From contig NZ_JOFZ01000010.1 of NCBI RefSeq assembly GCF_000721265.1, forward strand, positions 344,715 to 408,714: a stretch of 64,000 bases of DNA, written 5' to 3'. How positions within the stretch are numbered: position 1 is the stretch's first letter; every line of letters starts with the position of its first letter. The notes under the pieces were generated by a model that was given only the letters and a program-made list of their open reading frames with translations, made no database searches and was not told the origin of the DNA. Source of the stretch: Streptomyces sp. NRRL F-5126 (GTDB lineage: Bacteria; Actinomycetota; Actinomycetes; Streptomycetales; Streptomycetaceae). This document shows positions 40,647 to 51,705 of this stretch, piece after piece. Made by a program: the position numbers and the translations under genes.

Positions 40647-42710
40647 TCATGCCCGTGCTTCGTCCGGTCCGAGCAGGCGGTTCGCCCTCGTCCTGTGCAG
40701 CGCGGCGGCCGCGGGATCGCCGACCCGCTCCAGGGTGTCCGCGAGCCTGAGGTGCAGGGCCGCGCGCAGCCGCTCGTCCTCGGCGAGGCCCGCCCACTCG
40801 AGTGCCTCTTCGCAGGTGCGCAGCGAGTCGTGCGGGCGGTCCGCGTACTCCTGGACCCTCGCCACCTCGCTCAGCGCCCTCGCCACGCTCGGCAGGTCGT
40901 CGAGGCGCCGGTAGCAGGCGACGGCCGCGCGCCACTCGCGCAGCGCCTCCCCGTACGCCCCCGCCTGCGCGTGGACGGCGCCGAGACGCCCGTAGAGCCG
41001 CGCCTCGTCGGCGCGCTCCCCGCGGCTAAGGCGCTGCGCGAGCGCCCTGCCGTACCAGTCGCAGGCGCGGGGGAAGTCCTCCAAGTCCTGGTACGCGCCG
41101 CCGACGGACTCCATCGCGCGGCCCGTCGCGTAGTGGTCCTGGGCGGAGCGTCCCGCGTCCAGCGCGGCGCGATAGCGGACGAGGGCGTCGCGCGTGCGCC
41201 CGGTGCGTGCGTCCAGGTCACCGATGTTGAGCAGCGCGGCCGCACGCTCGCGGTGCAGTCCGCGCCGCTCGGCGACATCGAGGACGAGGCGGTGGAGTCC
41301 GTAGAGGTCGGGGGCCGCTGCCTCGGTGCCCTCGTGGGCGGCGAGCGCGCGGACGAGGGCGGCGACGAGGCGGCGGGCCAGGGTGTCGAGCTCCCCGTCG
41401 GCGACGGCCAGGCGGGCGGCCGCGAGCAGCGCGGGCCGGTGGACGCGCAGCCAGGCGGCGGCCGCGACCGCGGTCGGGAAGCGCAGCGCCCTGGGCACCG
41501 CGGCGAGCTGGGTGCGCGCCGTGGAGCCCTCGGGTTCGGTGATGGCGCGGCAGGAGCGCAGCAGCCGGACGGTCCGCTCCAGCATGCGCGCCCTGGCGAG
41601 CTGCAGCTCGCCAGGCCTGTCGTGGGCGGCGCTGCGGGCGCGCAGCAGCGGCACGAGGCAGCCGGGCAGCACGTACCGGCCGCCGGGCCCGTGCACGCCC
41701 TCGTCGCCGCGGCCCGCGGGCAGGCGCCCAGGACCGGTGACCGCGGGGGCTGGTGCCGGCCTGAGCATGCCGAGGTCCACGAGGTCGCGCAGGGTGGCGG
41801 CGGCGTCCTGCACGGAGCAGCCGGCGAGCGCGGAGGCGACGTGGGCGTCGGTGAGGCCGGCGGGGGCGAGGGTGAGCAGCCGCGCCAGCCGCGCGGCCGT
41901 GGGTGGCAGCGACTCGTACGCGAGCCGGAAGGCCCGGGCAAGCGGCCGGTCGCCCTCGGGTACGTCGAGGTCGGGCGGCAGCTCGCGCAGTCGTCTGGCC
42001 AGGTCGGCGACGGACGCGGTGGGGCGGGCGGCGAGCCAGCCGCCGGCGAGCAGCAGCGCGGCGGGCTGGCCCCCGCACTCCTCGGCGAGCGATTCGGCGG
42101 CCTGCGGGTCGACGGTGATCCGTACGGCCCCGGTGCGGCGCCCGAGCACCTCCACGGCGGCGGCGCTGTCGAGGCCGCCGACGGTGCAGGGCCGCACGTC
42201 GGGGATGCCGGTGAGCGGGCCCCGTGAGACGGCGACGACCAGGCAGTCCGCGGTGTCGGGGACGAGCGGGTCGACCTGCTCGGCGTCGGTGGCGTCGTCG
42301 AGCAGCAGCAGCGCCTTCCGCGCGGCGAGCGTCTCGCGCACCCGCTGGGTGAGGCCGTCCTCGGCCTCACCGGGCGGCGCCTCGACGCCGAGCGCGCCGA
42401 GGATGTCGCGCGCGCAGCGCTCCGCGGGCACGGGCGCGCCGCCGGGTTCGGTGAGGACGGCGCGCACGACGCCGCCCGGGTAGCCGCCGCGCAACCGCCT
42501 GGTGATCTCGTCGGCGAGCGCCGTGCGCCCGGAACCCGGCCGTCCGGCGACGAGCAGGACGCGGGCGCGCGGCTGTTTGCGGCCCGAGATGGTGTTGAGC
42601 CCGGCGCGTTCCAGGTCGCTCCGCAGGTCGTTCAGCTCGCGCCGGCGCCCGAGGAACGGTGGCTCCGCGGCCTGGCCGGGGCTGTCCACGTCCACCGCCT
42701 GATCCGTCAC
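40647..42710 (-). CDS. STAND-type ATPase with TPR repeats
   Basis: 687 aa. PFLGRRRELNDLRSDLER (18-35) leads into an NB-ARC/AAA-like NTPase: degenerate Walker A AGRPGSGRTAL (55-65, Arg62 in place of Lys), Walker B KALLLLDDATD, and a GQPAALLLAGGWLA motif typical of NB-ARC. The middle is a winged-helix/arm region; from about 470 onward are TPRs (AAALLNIGDLDARTGRTRDALVRYRAAL, GRLGAVHAQAGAYGEALREWRAAV). No DNA-binding or output domain is obvious, so it is not an AfsR-type SARP fusion. Its role is unknown; such proteins are switch/scaffold ATPases. Confidence 0.85.
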   Translation of the reverse strand: MTDQAVDVDSPGQAAEPPFLGRRRELNDLRSDLERAGLNTISGRKQPRARVLLVAGRPGSGRTALADEITRRLRGGYPGGVVRAVLTEPGGAPVPAERCARDILGALGVEAPPGEAEDGLTQRVRETLAARKALLLLDDATDAEQVDPLVPDTADCLVVAVSRGPLTGIPDVRPCTVGGLDSAAAVEVLGRRTGAVRITVDPQAAESLAEECGGQPAALLLAGGWLAARPTASVADLARRLRELPPDLDVPEGDRPLARAFRLAYESLPPTAARLARLLTLAPAGLTDAHVASALAGCSVQDAAATLRDLVDLGMLRPAPAPAVTGPGRLPAGRGDEGVHGPGGRYVLPGCLVPLLRARSAAHDRPGELQLARARMLERTVRLLRSCRAITEPEGSTARTQLAAVPRALRFPTAVAAAAWLRVHRPALLAAARLAVADGELDTLARRLVAALVRALAAHEGTEAAAPDLYGLHRLVLDVAERRGLHRERAAALLNIGDLDARTGRTRDALVRYRAALDAGRSAQDHYATGRAMESVGGAYQDLEDFPRACDWYGRALAQRLSRGERADEARLYGRLGAVHAQAGAYGEALREWRAAVACYRRLDDLPSVARALSEVARVQEYADRPHDSLRTCEEALEWAGLAEDERLRAALHLRLADTLERVGDPAAAALHRTRANRLLGPDEARA

Positions 42711-42849
42711 GGGACCACGCTCCGTCCACCTGCCCGCAAGCCGAGCCCACGGGGCCCCGCGGGCGCCCCGAGCCTAGTTGACCACTCGCCGGGCCCATGG
42801 CGGACGTGCCCGGAGTATCACCAGATCGGATCAGCCGATAGTCGGACTG

Positions 42850-43476
42850 TCAGGACGAGAAGGGACGGGCGGGCCAGGGGGCGTCGGCCGGGCGGAGGGA
42901 GTCGATCCCGTCGCCCGCCAGGGCCGCCGTCAGCGCCAGCACGCCGATCGCCAGGCAGCTGTTGTGCAGCTCCCCGGCGAGTACCCCGCGCGCCAGGTCG
43001 GCGAGCGGCACGCGCGCGAGCTCCATGTCGGCCTCCTCCTCGGAGACGGCGAAGCGCTCGCCCTCCGCCGCGCCGAGGTCGCGCGCGAGGAAGACGCGCA
43101 CCGCCTCGTCCGAGCCGCCGGGAGAGGTGAACACGTCGGCGAGCACCCGCCAGTCCCCCGCCTTGACGTGCGCCTCCTCGTACAGCTCGCGCTGCGCCGC
43201 GTGCAGCGGGTTCTCGCCCTCGACGTCGAGCAGGCCCGCGGGGACCTCCCACAGCTTCCGCCGCACCGGGTGGCGGTACTGGTGCAGCACGACGACCGCG
43301 CCGTCGTCGTCGAGCGCGAGGATCGCGACGGAACCGGGGTGCACCTGGTAGTCGCGCTTGACGACCGCGCCGTCCGGCATCACGACCTCGTCCGTGCGCA
43401 CGCCGGTCTTGTTGCCGCGGAAAGGCGTCTCGGTCCCGGTGACGCGCCACTCCTCGCGGGTGTCCCTGATGATCAT
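42850..43476 (-). CDS. Nudix hydrolase, ADP-ribose pyrophosphatase-like
   Basis: 208 aa from ATG 43476 with GGAGGG seven bases upstream. Substrate region VVLHQYRHPVRRKLWEVPAGLLD followed by Nudix-box residues AAQRELYEEAHV; the N-terminal part of the box is GLLDVEGENPL, the usual variant in actinobacterial ADP-ribose pyrophosphatases. Cleaves ADP-ribose to AMP and ribose-5-phosphate. Downstream of pyrG with a 25-bp palindrome in between. With the NrtR/DraG operon the window holds several ADP-ribose metabolism genes, but they are not adjacent. Confidence 0.88.
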   Translation of the reverse strand: MIIRDTREEWRVTGTETPFRGNKTGVRTDEVVMPDGAVVKRDYQVHPGSVAILALDDDGAVVVLHQYRHPVRRKLWEVPAGLLDVEGENPLHAAQRELYEEAHVKAGDWRVLADVFTSPGGSDEAVRVFLARDLGAAEGERFAVSEEEADMELARVPLADLARGVLAGELHNSCLAIGVLALTAALAGDGIDSLRPADAPWPARPFSS

Positions 43477-43535
43477 GACACGGCCCTCCACACGTACCGG
43501 CGAAACGGACAACCGGGGCGCAGGACCGGCCCGAC

Positions 43536-43560
43536 CGGGCCGATCGACTCGATCGGCCCG
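43536..43560. repeat. 25-bp perfect palindrome between pyrG and the Nudix gene
   Basis: 12-bp arms CGGGCCGATCGA and TCGATCGGCCCG around a single central C, 60 bases upstream of the Nudix start and 78 bases after the pyrG stop. Could be a pyrG terminator or an operator. Confidence 0.6.
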
Positions 43561-43637
43561 ACCTGCTTGATCCACGCCCCGGTCCCACCGTATCGCCGGG
43601 TCGTCCGGCGTCCGGCCGGCTCCCGGCCGGGCCGAGC

Positions 43638-45302
<1,665 letters not shown>

Positions 45303-45698
45303 GGCCAAGAGGGGCTCCCGTGGTCGCGGTCTGAGGTGGCGTCGCTGCGGCTTCGGTGCGCCCTGCGTGCGACTTTCGCGCCTGGAGGGGGACCACCGGC
45401 CCACGGGCTACCAGACTAACAGCGCCGGGGACCGGCTGCTTCCGGCCATACGCCACGAACGGCACCCGCCGCCTCGCCCGTGACTCGGCGGTCCGTCGGA
45501 CCTATGGTTCGGATCTATGGTGCGGTGAGCGTGACGCGGACGACCAGGTGAGCCGTATGCTGCTCGGACATTCGCTGCCGAGTCAGGCCGGCAAACGGCA
45601 ACACCCCGCCCGTATTCCCGGAAAAAGAGCTCGTCAACGACCCTTGACCGCAGTAAGAGCCCCTTCGGGGCGACGTGGCCGTTGGACTGGAGATGCAC
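45303..45698. other. Divergent region between pyrG and the GH15 gene
   Basis: 396 bases with promoters for both directions. A small GCCCC-ttc-GGGGC hairpin (45659-45671) lies 28 bases before the GH15 start and could shape the leader. No gene or known riboswitch recognised. Confidence 0.5.
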
Positions 45699-47501
45699 GT
45701 GGCAGGGCGCATCGAGGATTACGCACTCATCGGAGACATGCAGACCGCGGCACTGGTCTGCCGGGACGGCACGGTCGACTGGCTGTGCCTGCCCCGTTTC
45801 GACTCCCATGCCGTGTTCGCCTCCCTCCTGGGCACCGACGAACACGGTTTCTGGCGACTGGGACCCTCGTCCCCTGCGGAAACCGTCCCGCCCAACGCCG
45901 ACAGGCGGCGCTACACGGGCGACTCCCTCATCCTCGAGTCGGAGTGGGACACACCTCGCGGCACGGTCAGAGTGACCGATTTCATGCCCCCGCGCGACGG
46001 GGCACCGCAGCTCGTGCGGATCGTGGAGGGCATCAGCGGACGGGTGCCGATGCGCTCGGCGCTGCGCATGCGGTTCAGCTACGGGCGGGTCACCCCCTGG
46101 GTGCACAAGATCGACGACCGCACGGTCGCCGTCGCGGGACCCGACTCCGTGTGGCTCGACACCGACGCGGAGACGTACGGGAAGGACCTGACGACCTACT
46201 CCGACTTCACCGTCTCGGCCGGCGAACGGGTGGCCTTCACGATCAGCTGGCAGCCCTCGCACCGCGACCAGCCCGCGCTGTCCGACCCGGAGAGCGCCCT
46301 GGTGGCGACGGCCGAGTTCTGGCGCGACTGGGTCGACCAGTGCACGTACCACGGCCCCTACCGTGAGGCCGTGGTCAGGTCGCTGATCACGCTGAAGGCG
46401 CTGACGTACGCGCCGACCGGCGGGGTCGTCGCGGCCCCCACCACGTCGCTGCCCGAGGAGATCGGCGGCGTGCGGAACTGGGACTACCGCTACACCTGGC
46501 TGCGGGACGCGGCGATCACCCTGTCGTCGCTGCTGCGCACCGGCTACCGGGAGGAGGCACGCGCCTGGCGCGAGTGGCTGCTGCGTGCCGTCGCGGGCGA
46601 CCCGGAGAACCTCCAGATCATGTACGGCATCGCCGGCGAGCGCGAGTTGGGCGAGGCGGAGCTCGACTGGCTTCCCGGGTACGAGGGTTCCACCCCCGTC
46701 CGGGTGGGCAACAACGCGGCGCACCAGTTGCAGCTCGACGTGTACGGCGAGGTCATCGAGGCGCTGCACCTGGCGCACATGACGGGCCTGGCGCGCAACG
46801 ACTACGCGTCGGAGCTCCAGCTCCGGCTGATCCGCTACCTGCAAACGCACTGGAACCAGCCGGACGAGGGCATCTGGGAGGTGCGCGGCCCGCGCCGCCA
46901 CTTCGTGCACTCGAAGGTGATGGCCTGGGTCGCGGTCGACCGCACGATCAAGCTGCTGGAGTCGGGCGACGCGGGCGGTCCGCTGGAGCAGTGGCGCGAA
47001 CTGCGCGACGACATCCACCGGGACGTGTGCGAGAAGGGCTACGACGCGGAACGCAACACGTTCACGCAGTCGTACGGCTCGCAGGAGCTCGACGCGTCGC
47101 TGCTGCTGATCCCGCAGGTGGGTTTCCTGCCGCCGGACGACAAGCGCGTCATCGGCACGATCGAGGCAATCCAGCGTGAGCTGTCCACCCCGGACGGCTT
47201 CGTGCTGCGCTACCCGACATCGGGCGTCGAGGCGGGCCTCGACGGGCTCGCCGGCGACGAGGGCGCCTTCCTCGCCTGCTCGTTCTGGCTCGCCGACGAC
47301 CTGGCGATGATCGGCAGGGTGGACGAGGCGCGCAGGCTCTTCGAGAAGCTGCTCGGCCTGCGCAACGACCTGGGGCTGCTCGCGGAGGAGTGGGACCCGC
47401 ACGCGAAGCGCCAAGTCGGGAACTTCCCCCAGGCGTTCAGCCATGTGCCGCTGATCGACACGGCGCTGCGGCTGACGGCGTCGGGCGCGTACCAGGGCTG
47501 A
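45699..47501 (+). CDS. GH15 family trehalase/glucoamylase-like hydrolase
   Basis: 600 aa from GTG 45699 (MAGRIEDYALIGDMQTAALV) with GGAG six bases upstream; ATG 45693 would sit on the ribosome-binding site. The N-terminal beta-sandwich is followed by an (alpha/alpha)6 barrel. Key segments: GGVRNWDYRYTWLRDA (first catalytic region), QLDVYGEVIEALHLA and EEWDPHAKRQVGNFPQAFSH with the second Glu. Actinobacterial relatives are trehalases (mycobacterial TreH type), so trehalose cleavage to glucose is the likeliest reaction. No signal peptide, so cytoplasmic. Confidence 0.88.
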   Translation: MAGRIEDYALIGDMQTAALVCRDGTVDWLCLPRFDSHAVFASLLGTDEHGFWRLGPSSPAETVPPNADRRRYTGDSLILESEWDTPRGTVRVTDFMPPRDGAPQLVRIVEGISGRVPMRSALRMRFSYGRVTPWVHKIDDRTVAVAGPDSVWLDTDAETYGKDLTTYSDFTVSAGERVAFTISWQPSHRDQPALSDPESALVATAEFWRDWVDQCTYHGPYREAVVRSLITLKALTYAPTGGVVAAPTTSLPEEIGGVRNWDYRYTWLRDAAITLSSLLRTGYREEARAWREWLLRAVAGDPENLQIMYGIAGERELGEAELDWLPGYEGSTPVRVGNNAAHQLQLDVYGEVIEALHLAHMTGLARNDYASELQLRLIRYLQTHWNQPDEGIWEVRGPRRHFVHSKVMAWVAVDRTIKLLESGDAGGPLEQWRELRDDIHRDVCEKGYDAERNTFTQSYGSQELDASLLLIPQVGFLPPDDKRVIGTIEAIQRELSTPDGFVLRYPTSGVEAGLDGLAGDEGAFLACSFWLADDLAMIGRVDEARRLFEKLLGLRNDLGLLAEEWDPHAKRQVGNFPQAFSHVPLIDTALRLTASGAYQG

Positions 47502-47508
47502 CCCGGAC

Positions 47509-49191
47509 GTGGCGGAGGCCGGACCCGGCGCGGCGGACGCCGAACCGGGCGTGCCGGAACAGGGCGGCATCACCGTGCAGCGGGCGCTGGAGCTGCCGGG
47601 GCTGCGCGGCGGCCTGCCCGAGGTGGTCGCGGGGGACGGCAACCTCGGCCGCACGGTGCGCTGGGTGCACGCGGGCGAGGTGCCGAACATCGCGTCCCTG
47701 CTCAAGGGCGGCGAGCTGCTGCTGACGACGGGGCTGAACCTCGGCACGCGCCCCGCCGAGCAGCGCGGGTTCGTGTGCCGCCTCGTGGAGCGCGGCATCG
47801 CCGCGCTGGTCGTCGAGCTGGGGCCGCGCTTCGAGCAGTTGCCTCCCGCACTGGTCGAGACGGCGCGCGCCGCGGGCCTGCCGCTGGTGCAGCTGCACCG
47901 CGAGGTGGCGTTCGTCTCGGTGACCGAGGAGGTCCACACCGAGATCGTCAACGGCCATTACGCGATGGCGCGCCAGGCCGACGAGGTGCACCACAGGTGC
48001 ACGCGCGCCCTGCTCGGCGGCGGCGGCATCCCCGAGGTGCTGCGCGTACTCGCCGGCTTCTCCGGCGGCCCCGTCTTCCTGGAGGCCGCGGACGGCAGGC
48101 TGCTCTACGCGGCGGCTCCCCCGGCCGCGCCGGGCACGGACCGCGGGGCGGCCGATCCGCTGGAGGTCTGGGAGGGTCTGCGCGGCGGCCCTGCGGCGCG
48201 CCTCACCGGGCCGCCGGCGGGCTCGGTGCTCGTGGACGTGGCGGGCGGCGGGCACGGCACGGGCGCGGTGCGGGCGAGGCTGCTGCTGCCCGCGGTGTCG
48301 GCGCCGCTCGGGCAGGTGCACCGGCTCGCGGCGCAGCGGGCGGCGGGCACGCTGGCCGTGGTGCTGATGCAGGCGCGCCAGGAGGACGAACTGGCGGCGC
48401 GCGGCCGCGGCGACTTCCTCACCGACCTGGCGGAGGGACGGATCTCGCCGCAGGACGCGCCGGGGCGTGCCCGGGTCCTCGGTTTCCGCCCCGGCTCGGG
48501 GCCGCTGCTGCCGGCCGTGATGCGGCTGGCGCCCGAGCAGGACCCGTCGGGCAACTGGGCCGTACTGGCGCGGGCCGTGCTGGAGGAGCTCGCGTCGGTG
48601 GGCGTGCCGGTGCTGCTCGGGGTGCGCCCCGTGGAGGGCCGGGTGCCGCTGCTGCTGGGACTGCGCGCCGAGCAGCAGCGCGCGGCGGTGGCCGACCGTG
48701 TCGCGGCGGCTCTGCGGGCCGGCGTCGAACGGGCGGGTCTCGACCGGGCGGGCTCGCATCCGCCGGTGGTCGTCGTCGGGGTGGCGGGCGGCTGGGCGGC
48801 GGCCGGCGGGGGCCTGCGGCACGCCGGGGAGACGGCGGCCGCCGCGCACGGCCTCACGAACCGCCCGTGGTACGACGCGCGCGGTCTCGACATCGACCTG
48901 CTGCTGTGGCGGCTGCGCGAACACCCCGACCTGGCGGCCTTCGTGGAGCGGGCGATCGGCCCGCTGCGCGCGCACGACCGGGCGTCGCGGCCCGCGCTGA
49001 CCCCGACGCTTGAGGCGTACCTCGCGCATGCGGGCAGGAAGGCGGAGACCGCGCGCGAACTGCACCTGAACCGCCAGACGTTGTACAACAGGCTGGCGCG
49101 GATCGCGGAGTTGCTCGGCCGCGACCTGGACGACCCGCAGACGGTGCTGACGCTCAGCCTCGCCCTCCAGGCGCGCCGTCACACGCCGTGA
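47509..49191 (+). CDS. PucR-family transcriptional regulator
   Basis: 560 aa, GTG start eight bases after the GH15 stop, so likely co-transcribed. PucR N-terminal domain (ITVQRALELPGLRGGLPEVVAGDGNLGRTVRWVHAGEVPNIASLLKGGELLLTTG, about 21-75), GGDEF-like central CdaR region, and the C-terminal HTH_30 (LEAYLAHAGRKAETARELHLNRQTLYNRLARIAELLG). PucR/CdaR proteins respond to small ligands in purine, sugar-acid or catabolic control. A direct target might be the adjacent GH15 gene, though this is inference. Confidence 0.9.
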   Translation: MAEAGPGAADAEPGVPEQGGITVQRALELPGLRGGLPEVVAGDGNLGRTVRWVHAGEVPNIASLLKGGELLLTTGLNLGTRPAEQRGFVCRLVERGIAALVVELGPRFEQLPPALVETARAAGLPLVQLHREVAFVSVTEEVHTEIVNGHYAMARQADEVHHRCTRALLGGGGIPEVLRVLAGFSGGPVFLEAADGRLLYAAAPPAAPGTDRGAADPLEVWEGLRGGPAARLTGPPAGSVLVDVAGGGHGTGAVRARLLLPAVSAPLGQVHRLAAQRAAGTLAVVLMQARQEDELAARGRGDFLTDLAEGRISPQDAPGRARVLGFRPGSGPLLPAVMRLAPEQDPSGNWAVLARAVLEELASVGVPVLLGVRPVEGRVPLLLGLRAEQQRAAVADRVAAALRAGVERAGLDRAGSHPPVVVVGVAGGWAAAGGGLRHAGETAAAAHGLTNRPWYDARGLDIDLLLWRLREHPDLAAFVERAIGPLRAHDRASRPALTPTLEAYLAHAGRKAETARELHLNRQTLYNRLARIAELLGRDLDDPQTVLTLSLALQARRHTP

Positions 49192-49221
49192 ACAGGCCGC
49201 CCGAGCAGTGGCCTGCGGCGG

Positions 49222-50322
49222 TCAGGGGTTCTCGCGCGCCCCGGTCACCTCGTCGTAGACGCTGAGCACCTGCGCGACCGTCTCGTCCTCGGTCGGCCAG
49301 GCCGCCGCCTGTGCCCGCCCCTCGGCGGCCAGTTCGGCGCGCCTGCCGGGATCGGTGAGCAGCCGCAGCAGGGCACCGGAGAGGGCGGCGGGATCTCCGT
49401 ACGGTACGAGCTCCGCGGCGCGGCCCACCAGTTCCGGCATGCCGCCGACGGCGGTGGCGACGAGCGGCACGCCGAGCCGCAGCGCCTCCTGTGCCAGTAG
49501 GGACCGCGACTCCCACCGGCTGGACACGACGGCCGCGTCCGCGGCCGCGAGCAGCTCCGTGACATCGTCGCGGCTGCCGAGGAGGAGGACCGGCAGGTCC
49601 TCGTCCACGATGCGGCGTTGCAACGCCGGGCGCTCCCGCCCCTCCCCCGCGATGACGACGAGCGGTAACGGGTCGATGTCCTGCCCCCGCCACAGCGCGA
49701 CGGCGTCGAGCAGCAGAGCGTGGCCGTGCTCGGGCACGAGGCTGCCGACCGCCATGGCCAACGGGCGTTCGACGGCGCCGAGTTCGGCGCGCGCCTTGCT
49801 GTCGGTCCCGGTAGCGCCCTGGACGCGGGGCGCGGGCACGGCCAGCGGCGCGAGCCGCACATCGCGGGCGCCGCGCGCCCGGGCCGTGTCGACGAGCCCG
49901 GACGAGGTGGCGAACACGACGGACGCTGAGCGCAGGGCACTTCGCTCGAAGAGCCGGGTGAGCCCGCCACGCGCTCCGGCGTACGCCGCGGCGCGGGCGT
50001 GCCAGGTGACGACGAGCGGCACGGGCATGCCGCCGAGGGCCAGCGCGGTGCGGTAGGCCGCGTGCAGGCCGTGCGCGTGCACGACGTCGGCACCGGCGCA
50101 CGCGGCGCGCAGCGCGGCAACGGACACGGGGTCGCCGCGGCGCGGCACGTGCAGATGGAGCGCGCCGCAGCCGCGGAAGTCGTAGGCGCGCTCGGCCTCT
50201 TCCGGCGCGCAGACGGTCACCCGCACGCCGCGCGCCACGAGGCCGGCGGCGAGCGACCTGACGTGCGCGCTGCTGCCCGCGCTGCCGCCGCCCAGCACTT
50301 GGACCGAACGCAGCGGTGTCAC
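49222..50322 (-). CDS. Family 4 glycosyltransferase
   Basis: 366 aa from GTG 50322; GGGAG lies eight bases upstream and a second GTG at 50328 is too close to it. GT-B fold: N-terminal RSVQVLGGGSAGSSAHVRSLAAGL for acceptor, C-terminal LAMAVGSLVPEHGHALLLDAV, GEGRERPAL and the donor-binding E-x7-E within SSRWESRSLLAQEALRLGVP. Transfers a sugar from a nucleotide diphosphate to an unknown acceptor. A lone gene convergent with PucR; an adjacent GT was not seen. Confidence 0.9.
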   Translation of the reverse strand: MTPLRSVQVLGGGSAGSSAHVRSLAAGLVARGVRVTVCAPEEAERAYDFRGCGALHLHVPRRGDPVSVAALRAACAGADVVHAHGLHAAYRTALALGGMPVPLVVTWHARAAAYAGARGGLTRLFERSALRSASVVFATSSGLVDTARARGARDVRLAPLAVPAPRVQGATGTDSKARAELGAVERPLAMAVGSLVPEHGHALLLDAVALWRGQDIDPLPLVVIAGEGRERPALQRRIVDEDLPVLLLGSRDDVTELLAAADAAVVSSRWESRSLLAQEALRLGVPLVATAVGGMPELVGRAAELVPYGDPAALSGALLRLLTDPGRRAELAAEGRAQAAAWPTEDETVAQVLSVYDEVTGARENP

Positions 50323-50339
50323 GTGCACGGCTCCCGGGT

Positions 50340-50398
50340 CGAGATCGGATCGGAATCGGCGAATCGGCGGAATCGGCGGAATGGAATCAGCGGAATCG
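50340..50398. repeat. Simple repeat of CGGAATCGG/GATCGGA type
   Basis: About 60 bases built from imperfect copies of (C)GGAATCGG/GGAATCAGC units just upstream of the GT4 start. The region reads GATCGGATCGGAATCGGCGAATCGG and continues similarly. Confidence 0.7.
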
Positions 50399-50444
50399 GC
50401 TCCCAAGGATGCCAGGAGGAGGCCGCGCGGTTCAGCCGCCTCGT

Positions 50445-51002
50445 TCACTCGCGTGGGTGAATGGCGGCCCATTCGCCGTACGCGGCACCCGCCGCGACCC
50501 CCAGCGCGTGCGCGGCGAGCCCGAGACGCCCGTTGGTCCCGACGACGGCGGCACCGAGCGCCGCGCCGAGCGCGTGCGCGCCGCCCGCGCCGAGCGTCGT
50601 CTCCTCTGCGAGGTCGCCGCCCGCCACGGCGCCCGCCACCCCGACCGGGACGGCGGCGAGGGCGCCGCCGCGCCGCACGAGGCCGGGCGCCGCGAAGGCG
50701 GCGGCCGCGAGCACGGCGCTGCCCGGCCTGCGGTCGGCGAGCCGGACGCAGTGCGCGGCGCCCGCGATGACCACGGCGGCGAGGGCGCGATCGACAGGCC
50801 GCTCCTTCATGAGCACACCCGCGACGACGGCGCCGGCCACCAGGGCGCCGGGCACACCGGAGCCCGCCCCGAGTACGGCGACCCCGGCGCCGGGCTCCAC
50901 AGCGCCGGCGACGAGGGCACCGGGGAGGGCGCCTCGGAAGAGGCGGGAGAGCCCGTAGGAGGCCCCGAGGGCGACGGCGCGGGGCACACGTGAGACGGCC
51001 AT
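50445..51002 (-). CDS. Ala/Gly-rich hydrophobic protein, function unknown
   Basis: 185 aa from ATG 51002. Alternating Ala/Gly/Val stretches (VAVLGAGSGVPGALVAGAVVAGVL, AAVVIAGAAHCVRL, ALGAALGAAVVG) suggest several short membrane segments. MKERPVDRALAA separates two halves. No family recognised. Downstream, the next leftward gene is the GT4. The region upstream is a long non-coding stretch. Confidence 0.55.
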   Translation of the reverse strand: MAVSRVPRAVALGASYGLSRLFRGALPGALVAGAVEPGAGVAVLGAGSGVPGALVAGAVVAGVLMKERPVDRALAAVVIAGAAHCVRLADRRPGSAVLAAAAFAAPGLVRRGGALAAVPVGVAGAVAGGDLAEETTLGAGGAHALGAALGAAVVGTNGRLGLAAHALGVAAGAAYGEWAAIHPRE

Positions 51003-51705
51003 GCCCGCCACTGTACGAACCACGCACCGTCCCCGGCCCGGCACCCCGACGTCCGGCGGTCCTTCCTGGAGCCGCACCGGCGGCGCGGGGCCTGCCTCCG
51101 GCCCACCTCGGCCGGTGCACCGAAGGCCTTCGGCGGATGCTCCGGCCGGGTGCCCGCACGCATCGCCCGCATGGACGGACGGGCCGGGCCCCGCGGGGAC
51201 ACACGGGGCGCCGAGTACGGCCCTCAACAGCCTGGCGGGCGGTGGTGGACGGCCCCCGACGCCCGCGTTCCGGCGCGGGCCTGCGGTCAGCGCCCGCTCG
51301 TTCGGCGCCGGAGCGCAACGGCTGCGCCCGGCCCGCCGGCGCACCTTTGCGAGGTGCACCGGCAGCACCTCGGCAGGCGCCGCGCGGGCAACCGGTCGGC
51401 GACGGCTAGTCCGGCTGAAGCTGCGCCGGCACGGGGACCGCCGCCGTCGCACCTCCGAGGGCACGACGGCGGCCCCTCGACGAACGCCCCGCCAGCGACC
51501 GCAGGCGCCCGCCTCGACGACGGCCGCTTCACCGCCGCGCGTTTCGGGCTCGTTCCGCGCCCGACGCGGACCGCACCCGGCCGCATCGCCCGCCCGGCGG
51601 CGTTCACGGTCCGGCGGCCGTCAGCCGGGTCCTGCTCAGCGGGCGCGAGGCACCCGCGGCCCGGAGCGGCGCGATGCGGCCCGGACCCGTAGGGCGCACC
51701 GCGCC
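51003..51705. other. 700-base intergenic region, no gene seen
   Basis: Between the hydrophobic protein and recN. Frames up to about 350 codons on either strand are shadows with random-like Arg/Ala/Pro composition and no ribosome-binding sites. No tRNA or inverted repeat of note. Confidence 0.5.

Noticed and set aside
45408..47951. 847-codon leftward frame over GH15
   Set aside because: Antisense to a clear GH15 enzyme; third-position GC pattern fits the rightward gene.
49222..50328. GT4 start at GTG 50328
   Set aside because: The GGGAG would be only two bases from it; GTG 50322 has proper spacing.
51003..51705. Gene in the 700-base gap before recN
   Set aside because: Frames on both strands have random-like composition, no Shine-Dalgarno and no recognisable motif.
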